From NCBI GenBank assembly GCA_006176705.1, contig QRFJ01000007.1:2825089-2889088 (forward strand): a stretch of 64,000 nucleotides of DNA, given 5' to 3'. The stretch is from Cocos nucifera (lineage: Eukaryota; Streptophyta; Magnoliopsida; Arecales; Arecaceae). This document shows positions 48,101 through 61,000 of this stretch, piece after piece. The translations under genes and the position numbers were made by a program. The notes under the pieces are model-generated. The model was not told where the DNA came from and did not search any database. It saw only the letters and a program-made list of their open reading frames with translations. Each line of letters begins with the position of its first letter. The stretch's first letter is position 1.

Positions 48101-51100
48101 TTATGCCCCTGATGGGTTGCATGTTTTTGATGATTTTCGTGAAGCCTATGCATGGTTGCGGCATAATACTGATGTGGATGATAAGGTGAGTCTTCCTTTC
48201 CTTTTATGACTTCTTTTGTATGGCATATACAATAATTTTGTTTGTATCCCAAGGATTATGATTTTTGGAAAAAAATGATGGCCATTCTAGGCCTACTTCT
48301 ATAAGAGACTGATTCTATCTGTCTATGTTGTTTAGCAGTTAGTCTTTTTATAGTTTTCTTTTACTGCTTTTAAAATGAAGATAGAGATGGTGACTTGCAA
48401 TGGTGATGTTAATATTTTGATGGAGGAATAATTAGAGGAACTAGCCTTTTCTCAAAAAATCAGATATTCTTTTATTCCTACTATAAGTTATGGAAACCGA
48501 CTAACTATATACTTGCATGAGGTTCTGTTTCTTCCCTTGATGTTCTGCATCATATTAATTCACTCAGTGACTATATAATCTTTCCTATTTGTAATTTTGG
48601 TATCAGTTCATCTTGTTCTCATGTTCTTATTATGATGACGTAGCTGAAAATACTTGAACCTGGCAAATGTAGTGCTATTAATTAGTAGGGAATATTTGAT
48701 GAATAGTTCTGATCGTATGATTTAGTGATATGTTCAGAACTTCATTGAACTTGATTTGCATTTCTTCTTGTCATCTTTTTCTTTATCTCTTTTCCTTCTT
48801 CCTCCTGCGGGGAGGGGGGGTTGCTGTGGGAGGGAGGGAGCATATAACCAAATGAGAAGTGTGTATTTATACCATCCTCTTTTTACCACATCTGTCAAAT
48901 GGCTGCTGCAGAGAGTGCCTGGACCTGAGTGTTTGTTTTACATATAAAGATTGATCAAGATTCAATTGGCAAGTAACTTTTCATTTTGCTAGATGGGATG
49001 GTAAGAACCACAAGGTTTTTGGTGGATACAATTATATGAAAAATATGAAGATAAGCTTGCTGGATATGGTATGTAATTTCCTCACAGCGAGTTAATTCTC
49101 AATCAGTGCAACTGTTCTTGGACTATCATAGCAGAGCTTAATTATTCTAACCGGAGAGCCATCATATTTCTGGGACATTTCCATTACTGATCTTGTTTCA
49201 TTTTAAGTGAATAGAAATATCCCTGCTACTTTGTATTTCTTTGAGCAAAGCATTTACTATGTGAAGGTTTCTTCATCATCTGCTAAACAGTCTGATATTT
49301 TGAAGTTTTCCTTCAAAATTTCCTGGTTCATATTGTTATTCTAACATAGATAGGATTCTCGAATTGTTATTCCTTGTAATTAGAATAGTAAGTGCATAGG
49401 TTTTTCTCTGGGATTGACATCCAGACTCAAGTTATCAACCAAGTTAAAATAATTTTATTCTTCTTATTTTATTTTTAATGTGTTGCAGGGTCTGAACTAT
49501 TGTTTTAAAAAAAATCCTTATATTTAGCTATTTCAACCTCTTACTTTAGAAAAACTGAAATTGGGGAACAAAATGTGCATTTGCATATGATCTGTATGAA
49601 GGGTGGCAAATTATGTCCCAGTCCACAATCGACTCAAGGAGGTTTAAGTTTTAGAATAAACGGGTCTACATCATGTAAATGTTCGACCTAATGAAACCTG
49701 TTTATTAAACTACTCGGGTTTAGGATTAGGGTCTGTTTGGGGATGCTGTAGCTTTTAGCAAAAAAGTAATTTTTGATAAAAACTGCATCTTGATGTCAAA
49801 AGTTACTTTGGGATAATGCAGTTCTTTGTTTGGCTGTCAACATCCTAAAGTTGTTCCGAAGCTGTTGGAGTAATTTACTGTATGTTTGGTTAATAGACCC
49901 AAAAGCTACTTTTGAATGACTAAATAACCAAAAAGAACAAATATCTAAAATAATTCTAAAATTGTTTAGATGTAAATTTCTCTATTTTATTTTTTTCTCA
50001 TATTTTTTTATACTATTTTTAATCTTAATAAAATATATCGTGGGTCTCCCTTCCATTTTCATAAAAAAAAAAATAAAAAATAAACATAATGTCTATTATA
50101 TTTTTGCCTAAAAGTTATTCATTGATTTTTTTATTTCTTTCGAAATTGCCTTCATATCATTAGGCGGGAATGCAGATGAGAGGAAATTACTCTGAAGAAA
50201 AAGAATCTTGACGCATAAGAAAGTTGGGAAAAAGGGGATGTAGATGGAGATGAGAGGAGATTAATGCGAAGAAAGAAAAAGTTTTGATTCATAAGAAAGT
50301 CGAACAAAAGGGACGTACATGGAGATGAGAGGAGATTAATAATTTTAGAAGTTGGAAAAAAGGGGACGTAGATGGAGATGATATGAGATTAATTGCAGGT
50401 GTGGATGGAGATGAAAGGAGATTAATCTGAAGAAAGAAAAAGTGCTGATAGATAAGGAAGTGGAAAAAGGGACGTGTGAGGGGTATTGAGAGGGTAACTT
50501 TATTTTTCTTAAAAAAATTAATTTCCCACAAATGCAATATGTAGCTTGTGGTGCTGCGTTTATGGGAAGTGGCAAGAGGTCAGCTTTACATAAACCACGT
50601 TTTGAGATATCTTAAACATGATCCAAAATTACTTTTGGGTTGTAACTAAACACTCAAATTTCTGTTTTTAGATCCAGAATCACTTTTGACATGTACAAAC
50701 GCACCCCAGGCATGCACTTACAATCTTTACCCATTTGGCCTATTTTCATTTGTTTAATAGTTGGGTGGGGCCATGAGTCAGCACACCTAAGCCCCATTTA
50801 AACTATTTATCCAACCTGTTGAAGCCTGTTTAACCCATTTTGAAACCTATGTAACTTGATCCAACCAGTTTATTGAACAGGTTATGCAATAAGAAGGTCA
50901 GATTCAGTTTTGGATTTTTGTTCTATTCAATAAATTTGTCATTTCAAGTTGATAAATATTTGATCCGGCCCACATCTGACCCAAATCAAACCCGACCTGA
51001 TTGCCACCCCTGGCTGTATATTCCTCATTTCATACAGAATTAGTTTGAAGCATATTGTTTTGAGCAATTCCACTTGAATCTCTGTTCAAAATTGGATCCA

Positions 51101-52755
51101 AGCTATGTAGTGTTAGTAAACATGCTCTAATGCTTCTCCCCATCTCAGGAAAGATTGTCAAAGAGCTATCTTTTGTTTTGCTTGCTTGGCCTGAGTCTCA
51201 CATCACCATAAATTTCTTTAATGAGAAGATCACATCTGGCAGGTGGCATCTTGGTGGGACTATGGTTACCAAACAACTGCAATGGCTAATCGCACTGTCA
51301 TAGTTGATAATAATACCTGGAATAACACTCATATTGCAACTGTTGGTACCGCCATGTCGTCCCCAGAGAAAGCAGCTTGGGAGATTTTTAACTCCTTGGA
51401 TGTCAAATATGTTTTGGTTGTCTTTGGAGGTTGGCACTCTATACTTGTAACAAATCACTATTACACCTCTAATTTGGTAACTGATTGTTTGACTTTCTAA
51501 ATTTTCTTTCAATTTTCAGGTCTTGTTGGCTACCCAAGTGATGATATCAATAAGTTCCTGTGGATGGTTCGCATTGGCGGTGGTGTATTTCCACACATCA
51601 GGGAACCTGATTATCTTGTGAGTTCTCTAATTCAATTACTGCATTTAAGGCTTTGGCTATTTCTGACCGTTGGTATGCTTTCTGGCTAAATAAGTTTTTA
51701 TGTTATTAACTAACAAACTGTAGTATTAACGTTGAAATGAATAAATATGACCAACTAGTTTATGGATACATATTCTACACCCTGGTGTTGCTGAGCCTCT
51801 GTGTGTGTGTGTGTGTGTGTGTGGACCGACATAAATTTTCTAAGCATTTTCCTCTGTGTGATGAGTGGTTGTTTGGATAATTATTGCACCATGTATTTAT
51901 CTGTTTGCATATGCACTAGTTAGCAATTACAGCTTTTCTTGTACCGGCTCATAAAACATCAACGTCTTTGAACATAACTATTTCATTTTGGTGCTCTCCT
52001 TAATTTAGAGGGATGGGCAATATCGTATTGATGCTCAAGCCACTCCAACAATGCTGAATTGCCTCATGTACAAGCTCTCTTATTACAGGTTTGTGAATCT
52101 TTCTGTAGGTTTTGAGTTGATCTACAGTTGCAGTACACATGCTGCTTCTAATTTTATTCCGTATTTCTAGATTTGTGGAGACAGATGGAAAAGCCTTTGA
52201 TCGAGTGAGGAGGACAGAAATAGGAAAGAAATATTTCAAGCTGACACATTTTGAGGAGGTGAAATATTTCAAATATTTAATAGCTTTTTAATGTTCTATG
52301 TTTTGTCAAGTGCTTCACCAAAAAGTTGAATTCTCTTTTTCTTATTTTTATCCAGCTTTGATAATCTGAACTGAAGCATTCTTTCCTCCACTTCCATTGG
52401 CTTTTGTTTTGTTTTTGTCCGAATATGCCTGGATTATCAAGCAATATATTTGCCTCTTCACATGCTGAATTTTTTCATGGCTGCTGAGTAGCTTTTACTA
52501 TTGTACTTTTGATTCAGGTATTCACTACACATCACTGGATGGTTCGTATTTATAAGCTGAAACCTCCGAAGAATAGGATCCGAGGAAAGTTGAAGAAGCC
52601 TAGATCGGTATGTCAAACCATACAAGCATCCAATGTATTCTTTAATACTGACATGGAGTCCCATAACACCGTCCTGTTCTTATTTGTAGACTTCTAAATC
52701 TTCTTCAAGCAATCAAAAAAGGGCTGGAAATACACAAAAGAACCCGTGGCAGTGA
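36153..52755 (+). CDS. STT3A: oligosaccharyltransferase catalytic subunit STT3A (23 exons, complete, 787 aa)
   Basis: STT3 transfers the lipid-linked glycan to Asn of N-X-S/T in the ER. Exons: 36153-36272, 36431-36493, 37372-37427, 37520-37591, 37675-37780, 37881-37931, 39634-39729, 39818-39877, 39952-40065, 40170-40256, 41112-41215, 41389-41484, 42468-42588, 43699-43779, 43875-44003, 44130-44384, 48042-48185, 51243-51429, 51520-51617, 52009-52088, 52171-52258, 52518-52607, 52690-52755. The 2364-base frame is open to TGA. Key features: a membrane segment near residues 18-38; EFDPYFNYR with metal-binding Asp52; GSYDNEA at 167-173; SVSE at 354-357; a lysine-rich loop near 475-510; WWDYG at 589-593, the acceptor-recognition site; DINKFLWM at 656-663, the DK motif. 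Sequons at Asn601, 608 and 612 follow WWDYG. The [11 protein letters not shown] loop and overall similarity favour STT3A over STT3B. Confidence 0.96.
40931..41025 (+). repeat. 33-bp short tandem repeat in STT3A intron 10
   Basis: TTACCGAATGTGAACTGCAA begins at 40955 and 40988 (33-base spacing) with GGGAGAATTATTG between. A third, partial copy starts near 40932. A small local duplication inside an intron. Confidence 0.85.
45086..45783. mobile_element. GA/CT-rich foldback MITE, copy 1, in STT3A intron 16
   Basis: The ends are inverted repeats: left CAAGGATTGCCAACTCGAA, right (reverse complement) CAAGGTTTGCCAAACTAG. ATTTCAAT (45078-45085) and ATTTCAGT (45784-45791) form an 8-bp target duplication with one mismatch, as in hAT-type elements. 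The arms carry GA-rich sequence on the left (45195-45370) and CT-rich sequence on the right (45540-45690). These also pair imperfectly, so the transcript could fold back. Open frames here are low-complexity artefacts. Confidence 0.68.
45730..46057 (+). repeat. 164-bp tandem duplication spanning the end of the foldback MITE
   Basis: GTATAGTTCGGCATGCCTCA at 45730 recurs as GTATAGTTTGGCATGCCTTA at 45894, exactly 164 bases later. Similarity continues to about 46057 (CTTCCAAGAAATCAA). The unit includes the MITE's right terminus and its flanking target copy, so it arose after the insertion. Confidence 0.9.
46790..47535. mobile_element. GA/CT-rich foldback MITE, copy 2, in STT3A intron 16
   Basis: Related to copy 1. 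It has a GA-rich left arm (46895-47090) with GGAGGGCCATTGAGGCCTTC and a CT-rich right arm (47375-47440) with CTCTCTCTAGTTCTCCCTCT. The ends share GTTCGTTG: left CTAGTGTTCGTTG, right reverse complement CAAGGTTCGTTG. The target duplication is unclear, so the ends are approximate. It lies about 1 kb downstream of copy 1 in the same intron. Confidence 0.55.
49729..50706. mobile_element. MITE nested in the hAT-like element
   Basis: The left end GGGTCTGTTTGGGGATG resembles the reverse complement of the right end, GGGGTGCGTTTGTACATG. The subterminal parts CTTTTAGCAAAAAAGTAATT and the AAATTACTTTTGGGTTGT-like right side also mirror each other. The interior has three to four copies of a GATGGAGATGAGAGGAGATT-containing repeat (about 50165-50470). 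No target duplication was recognised. Confidence 0.6.
50165..50475. repeat. irregular tandem repeats inside the nested MITE
   Basis: GATGAGAGGAGATTAAT recurs at about 50172 (diverged), 50250, 50324 and 50413, together with GAAGAAAGAAAAAG, ATAAGAAAGT and AAAAGGGGACGTA. Unit length varies from about 60 to 90 bases. Confidence 0.75.
51797..51824 (+). repeat. TG dinucleotide microsatellite, STT3A intron 19
   Basis: About thirteen TG units (TGTGTGTGTGTGTGTG and more) after CTGAGCCTC. Probably length-polymorphic. Confidence 0.9.
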
Positions 52756-55082
52756 AGTGATTCCAAGGAGAATGCCTAATCACTTTAAGGATTCCATTCT
52801 AAATGCGTGACCCTTGGGAAGAGTTTTAGGGATGGTGCATCTTTGATGGTTTTTGCAGGCACAAACGACTACTAATTTGATTAAGAAATTTTCAGTGGCC
52901 TCCCATATTGTACGCTCTCCCCGTTTCAGGTACATCATTATCAAAGGACCATTGTTGACAAATTTTTGACGGGTTGCAGACTAGTATTATAGAAATTCAA
53001 GCCGTTTGCATGGTCTTTTCTATGCATTTATAGAGTCAGTTTACTTTTTACAACAGTTACATGCAAATGACGGCATAACCGTCGATGTGACTGGAATGCG
53101 TGCGCTTGTTGTCTCAGTCGGTGGCATCCAAGCACAACAATAGAAAATGGGTTACCCCCTAATAAGGTTTTGAAGGATTAGACGGTTAAAATGAAATGTC
53201 AATATGTTAATTGCCTTTCAGCTACTGATGTCTCGGTTATCCATATGACGAGTTTGGCTATGCTGGCGTTTTAGAAGAAAACAATGGCCGGTGGGATGGC
53301 CGACGTTGCCCGAAAGTTTGGAAAATTGCCGTCAAAGAAGCAATAAGAGAAGGTTTACAATTTTCAAACAAAAAGGATTTGGTAAAGGATGTGCAAATGG
53401 TTAGTGCTTGGTAAACCACCTTAATGTTTGACTTGCAGAATTTGGATACATTTTGCAAAAAATGTGCAGCTCGTTTTCTTGGATGGCAGGTAGTGTTGTT
53501 CTTTGACAACCACCCGTGCTTAAGGATATCTTCCTCCGGATCTGTGTTTGTTCTTGGTTTGCAAAACATGGTTATCAAAACCAGGAAAGCATTATTAGTG
53601 ATGCACTAAATTTTCTTTTTCTCCCCTTGTGTCTATCTATTTATCCGGCCTCGCAAAACAATCCAAAGTACAGACCCTGTAATTCATATCATTTGATGGC
53701 AAGGGCTCGTGTTATGCGCATAAAAACAACTCTCTTGTCATGCCATACAACGAGATTGGCGCAACTCTGAGATTTGTAGGCAAACATGCCGTTGGTTGAT
53801 TTCAATGGAGTGCTAAATTAGTAATCATGGATCCGACCAGCTTTTCATGCATGCACCATCCTCTGATGGGGGGGAGACTTTTGAATAACTGAAAGATAAA
53901 CACCATCAGACAGCGGAAAGATCAATCAATCTGCCCCGATTTAGTATTTCATCAGTCTCCCATGCGCACAGGTTGATAAATAGAAGCAAGGTATGTTTAA
54001 ACTCCTATATGTTGCCACTTCACTGATTCGCATCACCGCATGTAATTGGAGGAAATATGAAAAAAGAGCAAAGGACCAACTCTAAAGGACATGGAAGACA
54101 TGATGATAGGGTGAGAGTGTTCTCCAAGCTCCAAAAACTATGCTGCATCTTCCAGACCCTCCAGAAAACCGTGATTCACCAAATATAAGGATAATTTGGA
54201 GATATTTGGATGAAAACTTCGTTGCCAGTCTCGTGGAGACAACAGAGGAAGGGCAACGTTTGCAGGACATAGCTTCTTAACATGGGTAATTGATCAAACG
54301 ACTTACGGCACCAACACCAGCCCGGAATTACCTCTCCAGAAATAATAGTCAGATCAACATATGTCAACAGGAAACTCGTGCTCAACCTGTAAAGCTAGGT
54401 TCCAGACATCAAGGATGCTCGGAGAAATCTGCACCCAGCACAAAAATATATAGTCGTAGCTCCAGCACCTTGCACAAACTGAAAAAAAGAAGAAATAGTA
54501 AATTTACACGCAATACAAAACATAAATCTCTCCATATATAAGATTTACGATGCATAAGCAGTAAGAAAGCTATCAAGTAGCTACTTCACAATAGATCTCC
54601 TCCAACTTACTCACAGGAATACAATATTTAGCAAAGGACCAGATTAGAGACAGGAATATAATGAAGAAACCCAAAAGCTCCAACTAAACAAAAGAATGCT
54701 TCTAAATGTGGCAAGTGTAACATCTTAACCTCCATCAGATCCTGATACTATCAAAGAATGGCAGGATGCGCATCCACCTTCCACCTGACATATCTACTCA
54801 CAAACCAAACTGATGCTCATAAGTCAAATTACACAGAATGAAGCCTGCCTCAGAAAGTCCTGACAGCAATGTGACGTAGCAAGCATTAGCTGAGAAGGCA
54901 ATTCTGCTGAACTGCTTTAAATATTTGTAATATACTACACAAGGTGCAACCAGAACCACCACAAAGCTTGAGAATATTCTCTTATCAAGGCTGATGACAT
55001 AGATATAGAGAGCGACCACAAGCAAGTCTTCCAGACAGTTGCTGACCGACCTGCCGCAGATGTTATGGACCACTCCAAGATG
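52756..55082. other. region between convergent STT3A and PATROL1-like genes
   Basis: It should contain the 3' UTRs of both genes. I cannot place the poly(A) sites with confidence. Short open frames here (for example 53258-53578 minus, 54290-54541 plus) match nothing I recognise and show no coding-like composition. No RNA gene or clear transposon is seen. Confidence 0.6.
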
Positions 55083-58000
55083 TCACAACTTTTTGGGGAG
55101 GTTGTAAGTTTTCTTAAGAAACCTTGTGGCAGCCTCATCATTCCTATAGCACAAAACACGCAAAATAGTATTGGCCTCAGTCGGGCTCCAATGCCCCGAA
55201 GTAGGTGGTAATGGATACCTGGATTTGGCTGCTGAACCATATGTCTCTGCCATCATACATTTGAACCGCTCGATAAGGCTTTCTGTATTTGTGCGGAATA
55301 GAGGTAGCACGTTTCTCACTTGTGTTGAAGCCTTCTCAACCAACTCCCCTGGCAACCCATCACCATCAGCCAAGTACAAGTCTTTGAGAGACCTGAAATC
55401 CTCCTCTATTATCCGAGAATCTTGGCAAGAGAAAGCACGCGATGGGCCACCCGCAAGAAGCACTAGCAAAAACCCATCAAAAGAAGCTTTCATTAGTGCA
55501 GTTATCACACGATTTCGCACTCTGTCATGCACAGTGCTCGATATCATCTCCAGAGTAGGGTCAAGTTCTTTCAGTAAAAAATCTATTCTTGAAGCAGCAG
55601 TCTCACCAACATATAAGCCATCCCACAGAACATGACTTAGATCATGGAAGATCACCTTGTATGCCGTCACCTCACACAGTTGCTGAATCCCTTCTTGACA
55701 AGCAGCTAGAGAAATCTCAAACTTGATGTCCAACCCATTTGATGTATCTGCTTGCGCAGATTCAACATTCCTTAAACAAGTTGTTATTTTCTTCTCCAGA
55801 TTATCCAGCTCTTTTCGGATATGGTAAAGCGTATTCATACGTACGCATAGCTGTGGCAAACCAAAAGAATTATCTCCATTCATTGATCCAACTTGTGATC
55901 TCCTTTTCTGTAAGGTATGTGATTTCTCTTTTTTCTTCCACAATTTTGAACCAACCTCACATCTGGTTAACGGTGGCAGTGCAGGGATAAAAGTATTTCG
56001 TGTTCCTAGAAATAGAAAGATGATTAGTTACAAAATTAAAATGACACCTCAGAAAGTAATCCGGTTTCAGGTTTCTTCAAACTTACCACAGCCGGACTTT
56101 GCCTTGGATATGTAATGTTGCAGACTTCTGTCAAGTCCAACCATCAAGTCTGGAAGCAAGGCCGGGTGCATTGGTATAGGCTGTTGAAAGAAGGCATCTA
56201 AGGTCTCATCAACTATTCTTAGAACTTCAATTGCAGAAGGAGCACAATTCTCTCTATTTGCCCTTGGGTTCCAAACCTATAGAAAGTGATAAAAAAATAT
56301 TGGCAACCGAATACAGGAAAATTTACTTTTTGCAGAATTGGTGGTTTCTTAGAAGGATATGAAGGATTTGTGAGTATATTGATCTGTGAATGTTGGTTAC
56401 AGAGTTATATTGAGATTCAGAATAGGGAGCACTCCATACTCGAACGACAAAAAGATAAAGATTTGCCTGGGGCTTATGAAATGCACGGTTGCATACATTC
56501 AAAAACACAAATTTGAGAGATAAAATATACATAGTGCAAGAAAATATACATGGTGCACCTTTACATCCATTACAATGTGCATGCCTGACGGTTGTTTGGA
56601 TATAAGTATGACTTTTCATGTCAATCCAGAATAAAACTAGCAGATTGTCCAAATTCCAAAAACAGTAGGTGGTGGAATAACTTATAAAGTTATAATTTAA
56701 AAGACTTATATTTATAAAGTTATAAATGAAAAGTTATTAAGATCCATGAAATGTCATTCATATAGGGAACTGAACAACAGCATATTCGAGTCAGAACAGA
56801 AAACATACTTTATAATGGGTTACAGGCAATTGATCTGTCAAGATCAATACTATAAGCCCAAAGGTGGAATCATGATTACATTCCTTGTAATACTTAAATT
56901 CAATTAATATTTCTTACATATGTTTTAGTAGTTTTGCCAGTTAGGCATAGCAGTAAGAATAGGTGCATTTCATTCAAGACTAGTTTATAGTGTACTCGAG
57001 TGATTCCCCAAAAGATTTAAAGAATTCGACAATCTCTTCTAAGGAACACTAGCCTCGGCCGTGTAGAAAACTCAAACACAGGTGTCTGATCCCAGTGGGA
57101 GCAACCAAAGTTAAGATCATGGTCATTTCTTTGAGACAATATACTCTGAGAATTAAAACCAGAGTTCTATTCAAAAGAATCTTGAACAAATCAATAACAG
57201 ATGGGAGTTCATAGGTCTAACACCAGTACCTCCATAAGATAATATAAACCATGTAAATGATGCCACCAAAAGAATATCAGTGAACATGCATACATTTCTA
57301 GTGTAAATCCTGGTCAAGGTTCAACACCCAGTGACTGCACAGCATGTGGCCTAGTTTTACATCTAAGTTGATGCAATTAAAAGAAGGCAAGCCTTCACTA
57401 TTCAGTTTCATGAGCTATTCCTAAACAAATGATGACAGAAGGAAAGCCAATCCGCTCGCCAAGACTCAGAATTACTTTTACTTGAGTCCTCCAAAGACGA
57501 ACATGATTATAGCTCAACAGTCTTGAAACAAGACTAGGAAATCAAGCAAAACAACCGAACAAACAAAAGAAAAAGCAACCTCTACCTTGGCCCAAGGTAT
57601 GCCTGATAAAAGAATCACTTTTAGTAAGATATAAGATTCAATTATCTCACACGTTTTATTATCAAGAACCCTTGATAGGATTGAAACTAACATCCTTAAA
57701 AGAAATGTGTTTGATGTTTCCTAGTTCTGCATTAACTTTTTCATTCTAAAAATAATGGTGGCATTACTACCTTTCCAGAGTCAAAGACGGAGCCTCTCCC
57801 AAATTAAAGCACTAAGGACACAGATGCCAATAAGCACAAAGACCCACCAGCTTTAACTCGCCTTTAACAAAAAGCAGATGTTCTTAAGAACACTTGAACT
57901 AAGGAAATGCTTAATAAGCAGGTGAAAGTTTGAATTTTAGAAGAGTTTCCAAAGCATCAACATTACCGTGGGTAGAAGTCTCCCACTACTAAGATCAATG

Positions 58001-61000
58001 CATTAACCCAATACTAGCGACCGCATTACTATGCAAGAGAATTGACAAACAACATAAAGAATCTAAATTAGCAGCCATAGATGTGAGTATGTGACACCTG
58101 GCCATGAAGACAAGCTGGTGGCAGTCATATCAAGCCTAGCCTTTGAAGGAAACTGCCAAACAACAATAGATCATGCAAGCCTCTAATACAGTGTCCTTAG
58201 CAACCCAAAATTATATCTCCTAAAGGTAATGATGCGAGCTAGCAGCAGGAATTGCTACCCCGCAAGGTTTCCTATCACTGAAGATGGCATACTAGCATAG
58301 GGAATGGCAAATAAAGCCACAAGGTGATGCCAAAAGCCCAAGTACAAGCAACATTTATTGGAGACAACACACTCATAGATGTCTCTTACCGGGTGAAACA
58401 TAGATCAAGTTTCATGATAAATATGTCTCAAGACAATGATGTGAGTTGGATACAAGGAAGTTAGCTGAATCACAAGTCAATGGAAATACGAGCTGCTACC
58501 ATGAACAGGAAATTATTTTGCATGCATTCGCTATAAAAAATGGATACAAACATAGTGCCAAGCAATCTGATAAGCAGGCAATAGAACTGATAAACTAGTT
58601 ACCATTAAAAGATTCTTTCCCCGCATGCGTGCAGGGGGCCAGGGTGGGTTTGATAAAATTTCAATCTAGAAAAAATAAAAAAAAAGAGGCAGCACCACAA
58701 CATGCCAGGCAATGTGCAATCCAAAGTCTTTTTTTTTTAAAATTTATTTACAAAGGCAGAACTAGGAAAAATCATCACAGTGAAAATCTTGAAACTGTAG
58801 CTGCCTACAACAGCAAATTAAATAAACACCGCTCTTTCTATCCGCAGTCATTATCAACATCTAAAGTCATGCTGATGCTAATTTTGCTTTCTCCCTCCTT
58901 CAAACTCTAACAGCCATTTTTTAATTTAGTCATACACCACAGTCAAGCAGCTAGACTAGTTGGATTAGCACAATCATATAGTTGTTGGCTAAATGGCCAT
59001 CAATATTAGATACAAGGCTGGGAAAAATTAAGGATGGAGTTTTTGTCAATGTCAAGAATTATGTTCTGAGCACAGGTTAGGCATTGGGTTTGACCTGTGC
59101 TCATGATGGTGTAATAAAAATGAGACCAATTAGCTTTCCTAGTTAATTCTCTTATTGACTACTTCAAAACAATCATTTACGTGGAACTTTAATGGATGCA
59201 TGCCAGACAGCTAAGTTCATTATAAGTTCATTCCAAAGTGGTATCTGTTAATATTGGTAAGACTAAGACCATAGTTTGATGGGAGCTCTCTTTGCAAGGT
59301 AGGCCTTCCGGATGAAGAGGGTACTAGAAAATTTCAACATGATCATGACATCAGTGTAAGGCAGAAGCAATATCATTGAGTTTTTGCCATACAACACCAT
59401 TCTATTTTGCAATTCCATGATATGTACAAAAGGAGACAGCTAAAATACCTTCCTTCGGGGTCACGAAGCCACGCCACTTGCTGCAAATTATAAAAGTAAT
59501 CACACATACATCTCAAAGTGCAATAAGAGCCTTTATAGATTACCATGCAAACATGGAGCCCTTTCAAAAGGCCATATAAGAACTCATAAAAGTTGATGTT
59601 GATAGTCACAGACAAGACCCAATTCACCTTCATTTATATGTTATGCTGACTAACAAAATTTAAGATATCACAAATAATTTATCCAGTAATAGTTTTTTTA
59701 TATTATAAAAATATTGATTCTTTTTAGAGATAATTACGAAACAAACTCAAGCATTACTCTGAATCTTTCTACATTTTAATCATTCTAAATCACAAGTAAT
59801 ATGAAATAAACAGCATTGCAAGGATTATTCATGCTGTTATATTGCATGCCTAATGGATAATCATGAGAACATTGGGAATTCTGTAATTAAGTTTAAAGGC
59901 AACAATCTGGGATTAAGTTTGAAGGCAACCACCAGTCAAAAGTCATGCATAGCCAAATTCTTTCCATGAGTGAAACAAGTAACGAAAGAATAGAGGCAGA
60001 AGATTTTGAAGGCAACCAGTGGGTCAGATGATATGTATAAAAAGTATGCATTATGCAAATATCTACTAAGTCGAGAAAGTACAAATACAGGCAACAGAAT
60101 CAAACCTCTTGCTGTAAGTTCCGGTCAACCCACTCCTTCAGTCTATCTACTCTTGTCTTTATCCACATTTTCACGAGATTGGCAATTGCAGATTCGGCCT
60201 CATAAGGAGGCATCTCACGGATTAATGACTTACCACCATCATCACTATCAACGGAATCTTCAACAGCAATATGTACAAGATCTTTCTCTAATTTGTCTGC
60301 AGCTTTAAGCACTTGGACAGTGTCTGGTGTCAGTTCCCTGACACCAGATATAAACTGCTTAATTTCATTACCATAACATGAATGAAGGGTAGCAACAGCA
60401 ACACCTGCAGCTAGAGGATGCCATTTCTTCAATATAGGACTGAATAGTGTTTTTTCCTTGCTTGCTAGATCACCAATGTCCTTTGCAAGGATGGCAAGAA
60501 CTGGAGTGGGAGCACTCTGGTTTTTTGTTGATCGCCTGCTTGAGTCTGCTTGTTCCATTCTCTGCATCAAAAAAACGTTCATTGCCAAATAGGTCAGCCG
60601 CGATATAAAAATATCCAATATAACATAACCCATTCAAAGGAATAAAGTGTATCCAACAAATGGCAAAAAGGGCCATTTGCATATATGTACAGTATGCAGT
60701 CCACAATCAATAAATATAAATAATTCCACAAACGTATAAGTAGCAGTATTACTCCAGGAACTAATATCTACGACCTAGTTGATATAATTCAGTTTTTATT
60801 ATTGATTTGAAATAAAATAATCTAAAGCTTTAACAAGATGATAAACATAAGATTTTCTTTGGTTTAAAAAAAAATTGACTGGTAAAATTTAATCCACTCT
60901 CCTAAGAATCGAGAAAACATGCATAAATAGTAAACTAGACGGAACTAAACATGGCCATTCGGAGCTTAATTTGGCACTAAAAGGTGACTTACCTGAGCAA

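Larger units (their letters stand above)
49600..51013. mobile_element. hAT-like non-autonomous element in STT3A intron 17, split by a second MITE
   Basis: The left end AGGGTGGCAAATTATG and the right end (reverse complement CCAGGGGTGGCAATCAGG) share the CAGGGGTGGCAA terminus common to plant hAT elements. CTGTATGA (49592-49599) and CTGTATAT (51014-51021) are a likely 8-bp target duplication, matching at six positions. The two outer pieces (49600-49728 and 50707-51013) total about 430 bases. They contain the degenerate CCTGTTTA/TAACCCA words seen on both sides. Confidence 0.65.

Noticed and set aside
53258..54541. Short frames in the STT3A to PATROL1 gap
   Set aside because: No recognised domains, no splice partners and ordinary AT-rich composition; not supported as genes.
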